IMG/VR virus record: IMGVR_UViG_3300050821_006736
Span: 1 to 32,807 of that record
Strand: one strand, 5' to 3'
Origin: a virus
DNA length: 32,807 bases
Part shown: in pieces, positions 13,096 through 19,278 of the stretch
Numbering within the stretch: position 1 is the stretch's first letter
How the letters are laid out: the number at the start of each line of letters is the position of its first letter
Translations under genes and position numbers: made by a program
The notes under the pieces: model-generated
What the model saw: only the letters and a program-made list of their open reading frames with translations
Told to the model about the DNA's origin: nothing
Databases searched by the model: none

Positions 13096-13250
13096 CCCTT
13101 CTCTCCCGTTACGGCCAGGACGATGGCTTCGAGGGCGCGGAGCTCGATGGCGTGTCTCGCCAAAAACAACGGTCGCATGTCCCTCAACTCCGCGATCCGC
13201 CGCAGAACCGCACGGTCGATCTCCTCGATCTGCTCTGGCGTGGGAGTCAT
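13092..13250 (-). CDS. Small helical protein (52 aa)
   Basis: The product begins MTPTPEQIEEIDRAVLRRIA and is almost wholly helical, with RHAIELRALEAIVLAVTGEKG. Its TPEQI start resembles the TPxQI family but the rest differs. It overlaps the HTH gene upstream by ATGA and the next gene by GTGA. Confidence 0.6.
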   Translation of the reverse strand: MTPTPEQIEEIDRAVLRRIAELRDMRPLFLARHAIELRALEAIVLAVTGEKG

Positions 13251-13444
13251 CCCTTCACCCGATATACGCGCTCGGCGTTCATGGCCCTCAGAATCTTGGG
13301 TCCAGGTGAACTGCGGCCACTAAGAAAATCATTAACGAAGCCGTTCGACACGCCATGACAAAGCGCCCAATCCAGAGCGTTACCTTTGACCTGTTTGCGC
13401 AGGAGCATCCGTAGAGCGTCCTCGGTGAGGATCTGATCGGTCAT
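13247..13444 (-). CDS. XRE/Cro-like small HTH protein, predicted leaderless
   Basis: This 65-aa protein contains LDWALCHGVSNGFVNDFLSG and PGPKILRAM, the HTH pattern of small phage XRE-like proteins. It is a paralogue of the protein at 25,996-26,187, sharing the GPKIL end and HTH spacing. It is the first gene downstream of the promoter at 13,451-13,479, with no ribosome site and a -10 only 6 nt upstream. It may regulate the leftward operon; the true target is unknown. Confidence 0.7.
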   Translation of the reverse strand: MTDQILTEDALRMLLRKQVKGNALDWALCHGVSNGFVNDFLSGRSSPGPKILRAMNAERVYRVKG

Positions 13445-13450
13445 GGGTGG

Positions 13451-13479
13451 TGTGTACGACAAAAAGAGTAGGCTGGAAA
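13451..13479 (-). promoter_or_regulatory. Predicted leaderless promoter for HTH gene
   Basis: Leftward: TTTCCA (13474-13479), 17-bp spacer, TACACA (13451-13456), 6 nt, ATG 13444. The upstream CCAAATTTTC and pyrimidine tract are repeated before the promoter at 13,719-13,747. Confidence 0.58.
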
Positions 13480-13500
13480 TGGGGCGGGGGAAAATTTGGA

Positions 13501-13713
13501 TTAGAACTTGATCTGCCCACTCTCGATCAGCTCACGGGTTCGTCGCCTCATCCGCTGGAGATCGGCCTTCGATACGTGCCTCCAGCCGCCGACGAGACGG
13601 GGGCGGTGCTCGTTCAGGGGATTAAATCGCCACAGCAGATTGAGCCTCGGGACCGTCCATAGGTTGTAGATCGCGAGGGCGAGCGTGTCGCTCCATGTCC
13701 ATTCGTCTTGCAT
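13501..13713 (-). CDS. Hypothetical protein, predicted leaderless
   Basis: This 70-aa protein begins MQDEWTWSDTLALAIYNLWT and ends in a basic helical region (RRRTRELIESGQIKF). The open frame extends to 13881, but ATG 13713 sits 5 nt after a promoter -10, and its upstream region repeats that of the HTH gene. No family is recognised. Confidence 0.62.
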   Translation of the reverse strand: MQDEWTWSDTLALAIYNLWTVPRLNLLWRFNPLNEHRPRLVGGWRHVSKADLQRMRRRTRELIESGQIKF

Positions 13714-13877
13714 TGGGGTGCGTACCACGATGGGCGTATTTGGGAAATGGTGGGGGAGAAAATTTGGAGGGGGGAGGGGTCTAATCCCAAACGCGTTCCA
13801 GGGGACTTTTTTTCCTGGCGCGATCTGAAGCCCCAAACGGCGGGCCTTGCCCCCTCGAATCAAAGGAGGGTTCAGCC
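13714..13877. other. Intergenic stretch with promoter
   Basis: Between the genes at 13713 and 13878. It holds the promoter at 13719-13747, the AT-rich/C-rich upstream element near 13748-13775, and a short CCAGG...CCTGG inverted repeat around a T7 run near 13799-13819. No convincing gene is seen. Confidence 0.45.
13719..13747 (-). promoter_or_regulatory. Predicted leaderless promoter for 13713
   Basis: Leftward: TTTCCC (13742-13747), 17-bp spacer, TACGCA (13719-13724), 5 nt, ATG 13713. Upstream, CCAAATTTTC followed by a C-rich tract matches the sequence at the same distance before the 13,451-13,479 promoter. Confidence 0.58.
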
Positions 13878-14201
13878 TCACCCTGCCTTATGCTCAAGGT
13901 CGGCAGCCCTCCACCCCTCAAGCCTCTTGCGCCTGACTACGGCCATGGCGTTGCGCTTCATCAGGCGATCCTCAGCAGCCCAACGATCGGCCAATGCGGC
14001 GAGCTGGTCCAGTGCATAGCGGCTGTCATCGGTCGCCCCTCGCTTGCCTGTGCGCCACGCCAGGATGAACGGCTCGGCTACCTTGCCACGCTTACGTTTG
14101 ATGTCGGCGAACCGTTCCTGGCAGATCAGCCCGCAGAAGTCCTGCCACGACTTGGCCGGCTCGAACGTGACGCCGCATTGGGCGCATGGTCGCTTGGTCA
14201 T
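13878..14201 (-). CDS. Zinc-finger-like protein
   Basis: This 107-aa protein begins MTKRPCAQCGVTFEPAKSWQ, with C-x2-C, and continues FCGLICQERF, a second Cys pair, giving a treble-clef-like zinc site. The rest is basic and helical (DIKRKRGK; RLMKRNAMAVVRRKRLEGW). It may be a DNA-binding or HNH-relic protein. AAGGAG lies 7 nt before the ATG, and a promoter is at 14228-14255. Confidence 0.65.
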   Translation of the reverse strand: MTKRPCAQCGVTFEPAKSWQDFCGLICQERFADIKRKRGKVAEPFILAWRTGKRGATDDSRYALDQLAALADRWAAEDRLMKRNAMAVVRRKRLEGWRAADLEHKAG

Positions 14202-14227
14202 GTGTCGGCTCCTTGTTGCAGGGGCCT

Positions 14228-14255
14228 TGCATACCATACGAGCGTCGTACGTCAA
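14228..14255 (-). promoter_or_regulatory. Promoter with palindromic spacer
   Basis: Leftward: TTGACG (14250-14255), 16-bp spacer, TATGCA (14228-14233). The spacer holds a perfect TACGA-CGC-TCGTA palindrome (14237-14249), a likely operator. The transcript would have a leader with AAGGAG before ATG 14201. Between here and 14315 no gene is seen. Confidence 0.6.
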
Positions 14256-14315
14256 TGCGTGTTTGATGGGTGGCGGATGATGGGGCGGGTGAGCGAGGGG
14301 GCTCAGGGGGCGGGA

Positions 14316-14702
14316 TTAGGGGGTTAGCGTCTCGTCCGTGAGGATGAGCATAGCACAGCGCACCGAATCCCACTGCCGGTTTGAGCGGCGAGCATCGTCA
14401 GGTTTCATGACCATCAGGTCCCGACACGCACGACGGCCACGCTCAGCGTAGTAGTCAGCCCGTGACAGCCCCGGATCGATAGGGTCGGACAACTCCTCAG
14501 CCTTAATGCCCGCGCCAGATCGGGCCATGAAGCGCCGACGATCTATGTTGACGTTCATGGCGAGAAGCCTGTCCGCAATGTGCGAGACAGCCGCTTTCCT
14601 TGTCGCGAAATCCGGCATTGGCATATCGCGAATCAGATCCGCAACCCAATCAGCTCGACGATTGGTCAGCGGCCTTTTGAGTTCGCTTTTACGAAATGTC
14701 AT
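14316..14702 (-). CDS. Hypothetical protein
   Basis: This 128-aa protein begins MTFRKSELKRPLTNRRADWV and is mostly helical and basic, with DIRDMPMPDF-like loops and RADYYAERGRRACRDL. No family is recognised. ATG 14702 overlaps the upstream stop (ATGA), so I prefer it over upstream in-frame starts. Confidence 0.6.
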   Translation of the reverse strand: MTFRKSELKRPLTNRRADWVADLIRDMPMPDFATRKAAVSHIADRLLAMNVNIDRRRFMARSGAGIKAEELSDPIDPGLSRADYYAERGRRACRDLMVMKPDDARRSNRQWDSVRCAMLILTDETLTP

Positions 14703-14965
14703 CGCTTGTACTGCCGCTTCATGTACGCCTTCCGGCACGGGGCACACCGCAACGGTGGCGCGTTCAGGATCAGCCCCGATTCCACCATGACCGACTGTCC
14801 GCAATCAGGACAATTCGTCGACCACTTGAGACAAGGTTCCTCGCGGCTGGCATCGGGGCCATTGAGGAAAAAATCCTGCTCCTTGTAGGTGAACCGGCAC
14901 AGGTGGCCGTCCAGGTCGAACTCAAGCTCGACGTCAGTTCGTTTGGTAGCGGGTTCTTTGGTCAT
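14699..14965 (-). CDS. Zinc-ribbon-like protein, predicted leaderless
   Basis: This 88-aa protein has an acidic start (TDVELEFDLDGHLCRFTYKE), NCPDCG, and LRCAPCRKAYMKRQYKR. The C-x2-C pairs suggest a zinc ribbon. It is the first gene of the large leftward operon. ATG 14965 has no ribosome site and lies 6 nt from a TATATA -10. Confidence 0.62.
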   Translation of the reverse strand: MTKEPATKRTDVELEFDLDGHLCRFTYKEQDFFLNGPDASREEPCLKWSTNCPDCGQSVMVESGLILNAPPLRCAPCRKAYMKRQYKR

Positions 14966-14971
14966 GCCTGA

Positions 14972-14999
14972 TATATATACCAAGCTACCAGACTCGCAA
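14972..14999 (-). promoter_or_regulatory. Predicted leaderless promoter of the leftward operon
   Basis: Leftward: TTGCGA (14994-14999), 16-bp spacer, TATATA (14972-14977), 6 nt, ATG 14965. It has the same spacing as the site before 12350. Confidence 0.6.
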
Positions 15000-15029
15000 C
15001 CCTGATTTTGGGTGTTATTGGTCGGCACA

Positions 15030-15090
15030 CTCAGACCATTAGAGGCGTACCGCCGCAAGTCGTGCGATCGACGCCTAATGGTATTCTGAG
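15030..15090. repeat. Long imperfect hairpin
   Basis: CTCAGA/TCTGAG (15030-15035 with 15085-15090), CCATTAG/CTAATGG (15036-15042 with 15075-15081) and GCGT/ACGC (15045-15048 with 15071-15074) are separated by a 3-nt bulge on one side and a 2-nt bulge on the other, with a 22-nt apical region. It could be an origin hairpin, a small RNA or a protein-binding site. Confidence 0.6.
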
Positions 15091-15128
15091 AAGTTGTCAA
15101 CCACCCCGAATCCATAACACCACAACCG

Positions 15129-15160
15129 CGAACATGTTCGAACATGTTCGGTTCTGTTCG
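15129..15160. promoter_or_regulatory. Tandem CGAACATGTTCG palindromes
   Basis: Two perfect 12-bp palindromes CGAACATGTTCG overlap by 2 bp (15129-15140 and 15139-15150), followed by a degenerate third unit ending GTTCG at 15160. The repeat unit is 10 bp, one helical turn, which suits cooperative binding of a dimeric repressor on one face of the DNA. It differs from the alphaproteobacterial SOS box (GTTC-N7-GTTC). Confidence 0.6.
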
Positions 15161-15534
15161 GCGTACGCAAGAGGGGTGACGGAGGGTTGGGTTGGCTACT
15201 ACCGGAGAGCCAAGAGCCGATGGGTGGGTAAGAGGCTCGGCGAGAAGAAAAGGCCGCTGATACAAGCGTGAGTGATCACTCGTGATAAGCGTCGGTCTGG
15301 GTTATCGAGGGTTGTGATAAACGCACATCGAGCGCGCAACTCCAGGGGTGGCGGGTCGGCCATCCTCCCCCTTCCCGCTCACATCCGCCCGCTACATGCA
15401 TGTGCGCCCGCATAATGCGCCCCCGTGTACGACCCGCAGCTTACACGCACGCTATGTGCGAGGGCGCGGACGGGTCACACGCGCGGAAGTTACCTAACAC
15501 TCCCGCACACGTAGGAGCTTGGCCGTAATGGCTG

Positions 15535-15563
15535 TTGAGTCACAACGCCATTGCGCGTACACT
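15535..15563 (+). promoter_or_regulatory. Promoter with ACGC-N6-GCGT operator, copy 1
   Basis: TTGAGT (15535-15540), 17-bp spacer, TACACT (15558-15563). ACGC at 15545 and GCGT at 15555-15558 form an inverted repeat whose right arm runs into the -10. The leader carries AAGGAG before ATG 15584. Confidence 0.65.
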
Positions 15564-15583
15564 CATCGCAAAGGAGCGCACAC

Positions 15584-16198
15584 ATGAACGTCCTCATAGC
15601 CTGCGAATTTTCCGGCGTTGTCCGTGACGCATTCCGTCGACGTGGTCATGAAGCCTGGTCGTGCGATCTGTCGGGAATCGAGCCTGAAGGCGAATGGCCG
15701 AACTACCACCTTGAAGGCGATTGCCGATGGTTCATGGACGGCAAGAGTGGGCCGTGTGCGAAGTGGGATCTGCTGATCGCCCACCCGCCCTGCACCTACC
15801 TCGCGAACAGCGGCGTACGCTGGCTGTATGGCGGAAAAGGTGACGCGCCCGATCCCGAACGGTGGGCGTCGATGCGCGAGTCGGCGGCGCTCTTTCGCGA
15901 CATGCTGAACGCGCCAATCGAACGGATAGCCGTCGAAAATCCGGTCATGCACGGCCATGCGCGGAAGCTGATTGACGCCGACCCTGCACAGACGATCCAG
16001 CCTTGGTGGTTTGGCCACGGCGAGACGAAAGCGACGTGTCTCTGGCTGAAGAACCTTCCGCCGCTCGCGCCGACAGACATCGTTTCCGGGCGGGCAGCTC
16101 GCGTTCACCGTGCGTCGCCGGGGCCGGATAGGTGGAAAGAGCGCTCGCGCACGTTGCCGGGAATCGGTGCGGCGATGGCCGAACAATGGGGCGGATAA
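15584..16198 (+). CDS. DNA cytosine-methyltransferase-like protein
   Basis: This 204-aa protein begins MNVLIACEFSGVVRDAFRRR with GHEAWSCDLS, the SAM-binding start of the C5-methyltransferase fold. LIAHPPCTYLANSG (catalytic Cys70 of the PC motif) and AVENPVMH (an ENV-like motif) follow. It is much shorter than full C5 enzymes and lacks an obvious target-recognition domain. Possible roles are DNA modification against host restriction or another base-modifying reaction. AAGGAG lies 7 nt upstream; it is the first gene of the rightward operon. Confidence 0.78.
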   Translation: MNVLIACEFSGVVRDAFRRRGHEAWSCDLSGIEPEGEWPNYHLEGDCRWFMDGKSGPCAKWDLLIAHPPCTYLANSGVRWLYGGKGDAPDPERWASMRESAALFRDMLNAPIERIAVENPVMHGHARKLIDADPAQTIQPWWFGHGETKATCLWLKNLPPLAPTDIVSGRAARVHRASPGPDRWKERSRTLPGIGAAMAEQWGG

Positions 16199-16225
16199 AA
16201 TCCATGCAAGGCCCTTACAAACCGC

Positions 16226-16253
16226 TTGACCCCCACGCGCAATGGCGTAGTGT
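16226..16253 (+). promoter_or_regulatory. Promoter with ACGC-N6-GCGT operator, copy 2
   Basis: TTGACC (16226-16231), 16-bp spacer, TAGTGT (16248-16253). ACGC at 16235-16238 and GCGT at 16245-16248 repeat the same palindrome. It drives the 22-aa peptide gene and the genes after it. Confidence 0.62.
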
Positions 16254-16283
16254 GAGTGAACGCAAAAAGGGAGCACGAGTCAC

Positions 16284-16352
16284 ATGCTCGAAATCACCGT
16301 CCTGATTATCGCGATTGCCGGCATGTTCATCGGCTTCAAGTTTCTCGCTTAG
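16284..16352 (+). CDS. 22-aa single-span membrane peptide
   Basis: The product is MLEITVLIIAIAGMFIGFKF followed by LA. It has a promoter, AAAGGGAG before the ATG, and a separate ribosome site for the next gene right after its stop. The length and composition fit a tiny membrane regulator or lysis-related peptide; the role is unknown. Confidence 0.6.
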   Translation: MLEITVLIIAIAGMFIGFKFLA

Positions 16353-16363
16353 GGAGCGCCACA

Positions 16364-16612
16364 ATGACCATCAAAACCCAATCCGACCTAGCGTGGCAAC
16401 GCGCCGAACTGACGATGGAAGTCGGTGAGCTTGGCGAGCTGTCCACGCTTCGATACCTCAATAGCGAGGGTACGCGCTGCATGGACGTTTTCGACGATGG
16501 CTACGTCGACAAAGGTCTTCGCCTGCTGACCTTCGACACCCCGCAGGCCGCGCAAGCCGCCATCCATGCGGCAGACTGTGCGCTGGCCTATCTGCAAGTC
16601 ATGTTTGGGTGA
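16364..16612 (+). CDS. Hypothetical protein
   Basis: This 82-aa protein begins MTIKTQSDLAWQRAELTMEV and has helical segments (TPQAAQAAIHAADCALAYLQ). No family is recognised. GGGAGC lies about 7 nt before the ATG. Confidence 0.65.
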   Translation: MTIKTQSDLAWQRAELTMEVGELGELSTLRYLNSEGTRCMDVFDDGYVDKGLRLLTFDTPQAAQAAIHAADCALAYLQVMFG

Positions 16613-16616
16613 CGCC

Positions 16617-16787
16617 ATGCTGACAACCCCCATCATAATCTCGCTCTACCTCACCGCAGGGCGCGACCTGTGCCCACGCTGGAATCGTCCGGCGTATGGT
16701 CAAGCCGCATGGTTTGGCATGTGGGCGAACGAATGCGCCGTGACAATCATGGCGTTGGAATCTGAAACCAAGGAGTCGGAACAATGA
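16617..16787 (+). CDS. Hypothetical small protein
   Basis: This 56-aa protein begins MLTTPIIISLYLTAGRDLCP with a hydrophobic N-terminal half, possibly a signal or membrane segment, and an acidic end. It starts 4 nt after the previous stop and its stop overlaps the next ATG. Confidence 0.55.
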   Translation: MLTTPIIISLYLTAGRDLCPRWNRPAYGQAAWFGMWANECAVTIMALESETKESEQ

Positions 16788-17002
16788 CCAAGTACAACGG
16801 ACATCGCAGCTGGAACGCGTGGAACGTCTCGCTATGGATTGCGAACGAAGAACCGCTTTATCGGCGCGCTATCGAGTTGAAGCGCAAGTATGGTTCGCAA
16901 CGCGCCGCTCGCCTGTTCCTGTGCGAACTGGACGACAAGACGCCTGACGGCGCGACGTACAACGTGACGTGCGTTCGTGAAGCGCTGGCGGGACTCGAAT
17001 AG
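16784..17002 (+). CDS. Conserved phage protein (NGHRSWNAWNVSLWI type)
   Basis: This 72-aa protein begins MTKYNGHRSWNAWNVSLWIA, a start I recognise from small conserved proteins in many phages and plasmids. It is helical and basic in the middle (YRRAIELKRKYGSQRAARLF). No biochemical role is known to me. It is coupled by ATGA to the gene before. Confidence 0.72.
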   Translation: MTKYNGHRSWNAWNVSLWIANEEPLYRRAIELKRKYGSQRAARLFLCELDDKTPDGATYNVTCVREALAGLE

Positions 17003-17087
17003 CCTTGACGCTCTACACGCGGGACGCTCGGTCACTCATCCCGCCTATCGAGCGCCAATAGTGGTGTTTGAAATAGGAGGAATCCTT

Positions 17088-17279
17088 ATGAAGTTCACCC
17101 TGACCATTAAATGCGACAACAAAGCGTTTTCCGAGGAGGGCGCTAGCCATGAGGTCTCCCGTATCCTTTCAGAGGTCGCGGGTAAGATTGCCTTCTATGG
17201 GGTGCTACACGATGGCGTTTTCGTTGCTCTCCGAGACCTGAACGGCAACCGCATCGGCTCATGGGAGACATCGGCTTAA
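17088..17279 (+). CDS. Hypothetical protein
   Basis: This 63-aa protein begins MKFTLTIKCDNKAFSEEGAS and has a strand-helix-strand look ending IGSWETSA. The strong TAGGAGGA site 7-8 nt before ATG 17088 fixes the start. No specific function can be given. Confidence 0.7.
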   Translation: MKFTLTIKCDNKAFSEEGASHEVSRILSEVAGKIAFYGVLHDGVFVALRDLNGNRIGSWETSA

Positions 17280-17283
17280 CCAC

Positions 17284-17472
17284 ATGATCCCACCCACCCA
17301 GATCCGAAAACTCACAGCGGCCGGATATCGCGTCGGACAAGGCGCGTCCGGCCGCTTCTACGTGACCTTCCCTGGCCAAACCCACTGCGCCGCCTACGAG
17401 TCGTCGGAAGCGGCATGGCAGGCGGCCAAATCCCACGCCACACGGCAGGGTTGGGCGTGGCGTGGTAGGTGA
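17284..17472 (+). CDS. Small TPxQIxxLKAAGY-family protein, copy 2
   Basis: This 62-aa protein begins MIPPTQIRKLTAAGYRVGQG and ends with AAWQAAKSHATRQG. It is a divergent relative of the proteins at 12,674-12,862 and 30,017-30,208, keeping the QI..L.AAGY start and the AW.AA.SH end. It starts 4 nt after the previous stop. Confidence 0.6.
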   Translation: MIPPTQIRKLTAAGYRVGQGASGRFYVTFPGQTHCAAYESSEAAWQAAKSHATRQGWAWRGR

Positions 17473-17781
17473 TTGCCAAAAATGAGGAAAGGGCCTGTAC
17501 GGTCATAAAATGGGCCATAGCGTAAACGAACGCTGCAATACGCCTATACGGCGCAGCTCTAAAAGTAGAGCTTGGCTCCAACCTTGACCATTGACCCCGC
17601 CGGCAGCTCGATCCGAACCCTGCCCGAATTTTCCCCAAAATCCCAAAACCACCCAACTATTTTGAAGGCAAAAATGAATCGTCCGGTTCGGATTCCGGGT
17701 TTGAATTTTCGGCAATCGGTGGTTGCGCGGGAACTCGGATTGGCGTAGGGGTGGTGGGAGTTTTAGAGAGGACGGAAAATC
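17473..17781. other. Intergenic region with hairpin and promoter
   Basis: About 309 bp with no convincing gene. It holds a perfect 7-bp hairpin with a 4-nt loop (AGCTCTA 17555-17561, TAGAGCT 17566-17572) not followed by T's, a Pro/Lys-poor AT-rich stretch near 17630-17680, and the promoter at 17723-17751. Short in-frame peptides of about 25 codons exist but lack ribosome sites. Confidence 0.5.
17723..17751 (+). promoter_or_regulatory. Promoter, degenerate ACGC-N6-GCGT operator
   Basis: TTGCGC (17723-17728), 17-bp spacer, TAGGGG (17746-17751). The right half-site GCGT is present and the left reads ACTC instead of ACGC. GAGAGGA precedes ATG 17782. Confidence 0.45.
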
Positions 17782-17997
17782 ATGAGTGCGTGGTGGGATG
17801 AAGATCACAAGCTATGCTTGCTGACTCCAGCCGAATTTGCGGCGTTGCCGGATGGTGAGGAATTGACCTGTATCGACGATGAAGTCGCCATAAAAGGCAG
17901 GGATTACATCGACGGTGACACCCGAGCCGGCCACATGGCCTACGGGGTGGTTGGTGACCATCCGCTTCGGGTGGCGTTACTGGCCAAGACGTCATGA
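17782..17997 (+). CDS. Hypothetical protein
   Basis: This 71-aa acidic protein begins MSAWWDEDHKLCLLTPAEFA. No family is recognised. GAGAGGA is about 10 nt upstream; it is first in a chain of overlapping genes. Confidence 0.62.
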   Translation: MSAWWDEDHKLCLLTPAEFAALPDGEELTCIDDEVAIKGRDYIDGDTRAGHMAYGVVGDHPLRVALLAKTS

Positions 17998-18182
17998 CCC
18001 TCGGCGAATTCCGCAAGGCGACCGCGAAGTTGCCGGATAGTACAAAAGTGGTGATAAAAGGCGGCGACCGTATCGCCTACGAACTGGAGGGAGTTAGGCC
18101 AATGAAGGTTCTCCCCGGCGCTCCAGGTGGAAGCTATTACACCAATGCCGGCGGTACGGTTTCAGCATTGGTGCTAGACTGA
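17994..18182 (+). CDS. Hypothetical protein
   Basis: This 62-aa protein begins MTLGEFRKATAKLPDSTKVV, with a helix then strands, and ends GGTVSALVLD. It overlaps the gene before by ATGA. A small strand-rich domain is likely; the function is unknown. Confidence 0.6.
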   Translation: MTLGEFRKATAKLPDSTKVVIKGGDRIAYELEGVRPMKVLPGAPGGSYYTNAGGTVSALVLD

Positions 18183-18183
18183 C

Positions 18184-18357
18184 ATGCGCACCCTCATCAA
18201 CCTCTCCGGCGGCTTCCTCATCGGCGTCATGGCCAATCACCTCGCCAACAGCGGCTGGCCGTACTGGCCGGTGATGATCGACGACATGCTGCTCGTGGTG
18301 TGGTGGGTGGTGATCGCGACGCCTGCGATCACGCGGATGATGGGGGATAGGCCATGA
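18184..18357 (+). CDS. Two-span membrane protein (57 aa)
   Basis: The product begins MRTLINLSGGFLIGVMANHL and later has MLLVVWWVVIATPAI, so two hydrophobic segments are visible. ATG 18184 lies 1 nt after the previous stop, and its stop overlaps the next ATG. The function is unknown; a holin-like role is possible but not shown. Confidence 0.55.
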   Translation: MRTLINLSGGFLIGVMANHLANSGWPYWPVMIDDMLLVVWWVVIATPAITRMMGDRP

Positions 18358-18503
18358 CCCGCCACATCAACAACGCCCAGCGCACCGAACGATCGGCCCA
18401 CATCCTTGACCTCGCCCGAAAAGGCGTGGAGCCTGAAGCCGTGGCAGAGCGGTTGGGCATCACGCTCAAGCATGTGCGGGAAGTGTTGAGGGGCGCGAAG
18501 TGA
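18354..18503 (+). CDS. Small HTH protein (49 aa)
   Basis: The product contains HILDLARKGVEPEAVAERLG followed by ITLKHVREVLRG, a helix-turn-helix of the type in small phage or resolvase-like regulators. It overlaps its neighbours by ATGA and TGATG. The DNA target is unknown. Confidence 0.62.
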   Translation: MTRHINNAQRTERSAHILDLARKGVEPEAVAERLGITLKHVREVLRGAK

Positions 18504-18733
18504 TGAGTAAGTGGCAACCGATCGAGACGGCGCCCCGTAACAGGCGCATCCTGATTCACAGCATGTCCCCCGCAACCGGACATCACAGCGTCCATCTGGT
18601 GTGGTGGCGATCGCCTTATGAGGGCGGTGAACATCTCGGATTCTGGGAACAATATCTCTGGGGATCAGAGAGCCATCCCGTCGTGCCGCAGTTCACGCAC
18701 CACTGGATGGATTTACCGGAGCCACCAGAATGA
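18503..18733 (+). CDS. DUF551-like protein
   Basis: This 76-aa protein begins MSKWQPIETAPRNRRILIHS and ends THHWMDLPEPPE. The WqPIETAP start and aWMpLPePP end are typical of the DUF551 family in phages and prophages, whose function is unknown. ATG 18503 overlaps the previous stop (TGATG). Confidence 0.78.
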   Translation: MSKWQPIETAPRNRRILIHSMSPATGHHSVHLVWWRSPYEGGEHLGFWEQYLWGSESHPVVPQFTHHWMDLPEPPE

Positions 18734-18780
18734 GCGCCGACGAATTTTGCCTATCGTGGCAATGTGAACGGAGAAACGAG

Positions 18781-19140
18781 ATGAAGTTGAATCACAAAAA
18801 TATCCGCAAGGTACGAGATCACATCTCTGGGTTGGAGCCTAACAAATTCGACATGATGACATGGGGGCGCAGACACTCATGCGACACTGCCGCGTGCATC
18901 GGCGGCTGGGCGGATCGTGTGTGTGGGATTACGTCAGTCCATTACACTGAAACTGCCGATGTTCTCGGCATATCCTACGTTGACGCCGGCAAGCTGTTCT
19001 ATCCTCAGGACAAGTGGGAGTTTTCCGAATGCCCATATCGCGCCACCCCCGCCCAAGCCGCCCGCGTCCTCGACATCCTCGACAAAACCGGCGAGGTGCG
19101 GTGGGATCTGGCGATGGCGGAAGTGCTGGAGCCGGCGTGA
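18781..19140 (+). CDS. Hypothetical protein with Cys pair
   Basis: This 119-aa protein begins MKLNHKNIRKVRDHISGLEP and contains HSCDTAACIGGWADRVCG. No family name is certain. GGAGAAACGAG lies before ATG 18781; an in-frame ATG at 18730, overlapping the previous stop as ATGA, would add 17 residues and cannot be excluded. Confidence 0.62.
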   Translation: MKLNHKNIRKVRDHISGLEPNKFDMMTWGRRHSCDTAACIGGWADRVCGITSVHYTETADVLGISYVDAGKLFYPQDKWEFSECPYRATPAQAARVLDILDKTGEVRWDLAMAEVLEPA

Positions 19141-19265
19141 AACTCACGCCCGTCGCCGCATCGTTCATCCTGACCGTTGGCAGTGCGTGCGCAGTCGCCG
19201 CAGCCCTGTCGACGGTCGCTTTTTGCGTGATGTGGGTGGGATTGAGTTGGGCAGGTGCGATATGA
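19137..19265 (+). CDS. Small membrane protein (42 aa)
   Basis: The product begins MKLTPVAASFILTVGSACAV and runs on as an Ala-, Val- and Trp-rich helix (AFCVMWVGLSWAGAI). One long or two short spans. GTG 19137 overlaps the previous stop (GTGA). Confidence 0.58.
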   Translation: MKLTPVAASFILTVGSACAVAAALSTVAFCVMWVGLSWAGAI

Positions 19266-19278
19266 AAGGGATACCCCA

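Larger units (their letters stand above)
14966..15583. other. Non-coding palindrome-rich hub between divergent operons
   Basis: About 600 bp with no convincing gene between divergent transcription units. It holds an imperfect long hairpin (15030-15090), tandem CGAACATGTTCG palindromes (15129-15160), GCGTACGC (15161-15168), GAGTGATCACTC (15270-15281), two GTGATAA motifs (15282-15288, 15314-15320) and an inverted GTTATCG (15301), ACATGCATGT near 15394, and a GC-rich low-complexity tract. Divergence at this point and the dense palindromes suggest a replication origin and/or master switch. No AT-rich unwinding region stands out, so the origin idea is inference. Confidence 0.5.

Noticed and set aside
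15129-15160. Alphaproteobacterial SOS (LexA) box
   Set aside because: GTTC/GAAC units are spaced by 6 nt here, not the 7 nt of GTTC-N7-GTTC; the pattern is tandem palindromes instead.
15008-15271. Rightward 87-codon open frame in the non-coding hub
   Set aside because: No ribosome site, spans the hairpin and tandem palindromes, and has no recognisable domain or codon pattern. A 45-aa internal start at 15134 is equally unsupported.
15282-15320. DnaA boxes
   Set aside because: The GTGATAA motifs lack one base of the 9-mer consensus (TGTGNATAA), so they were not called DnaA boxes, only noted as repeats.
15563-16276. Leftward 237-codon open frame
   Set aside because: Antisense to the cytosine-methyltransferase-like gene, which has clear motifs and a promoter.
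17473-17781. Possible tRNA or small RNA
   Set aside because: The 7-bp hairpin has no accompanying acceptor stem or T-arm sequence, and no terminator T-run, so no RNA gene is called.
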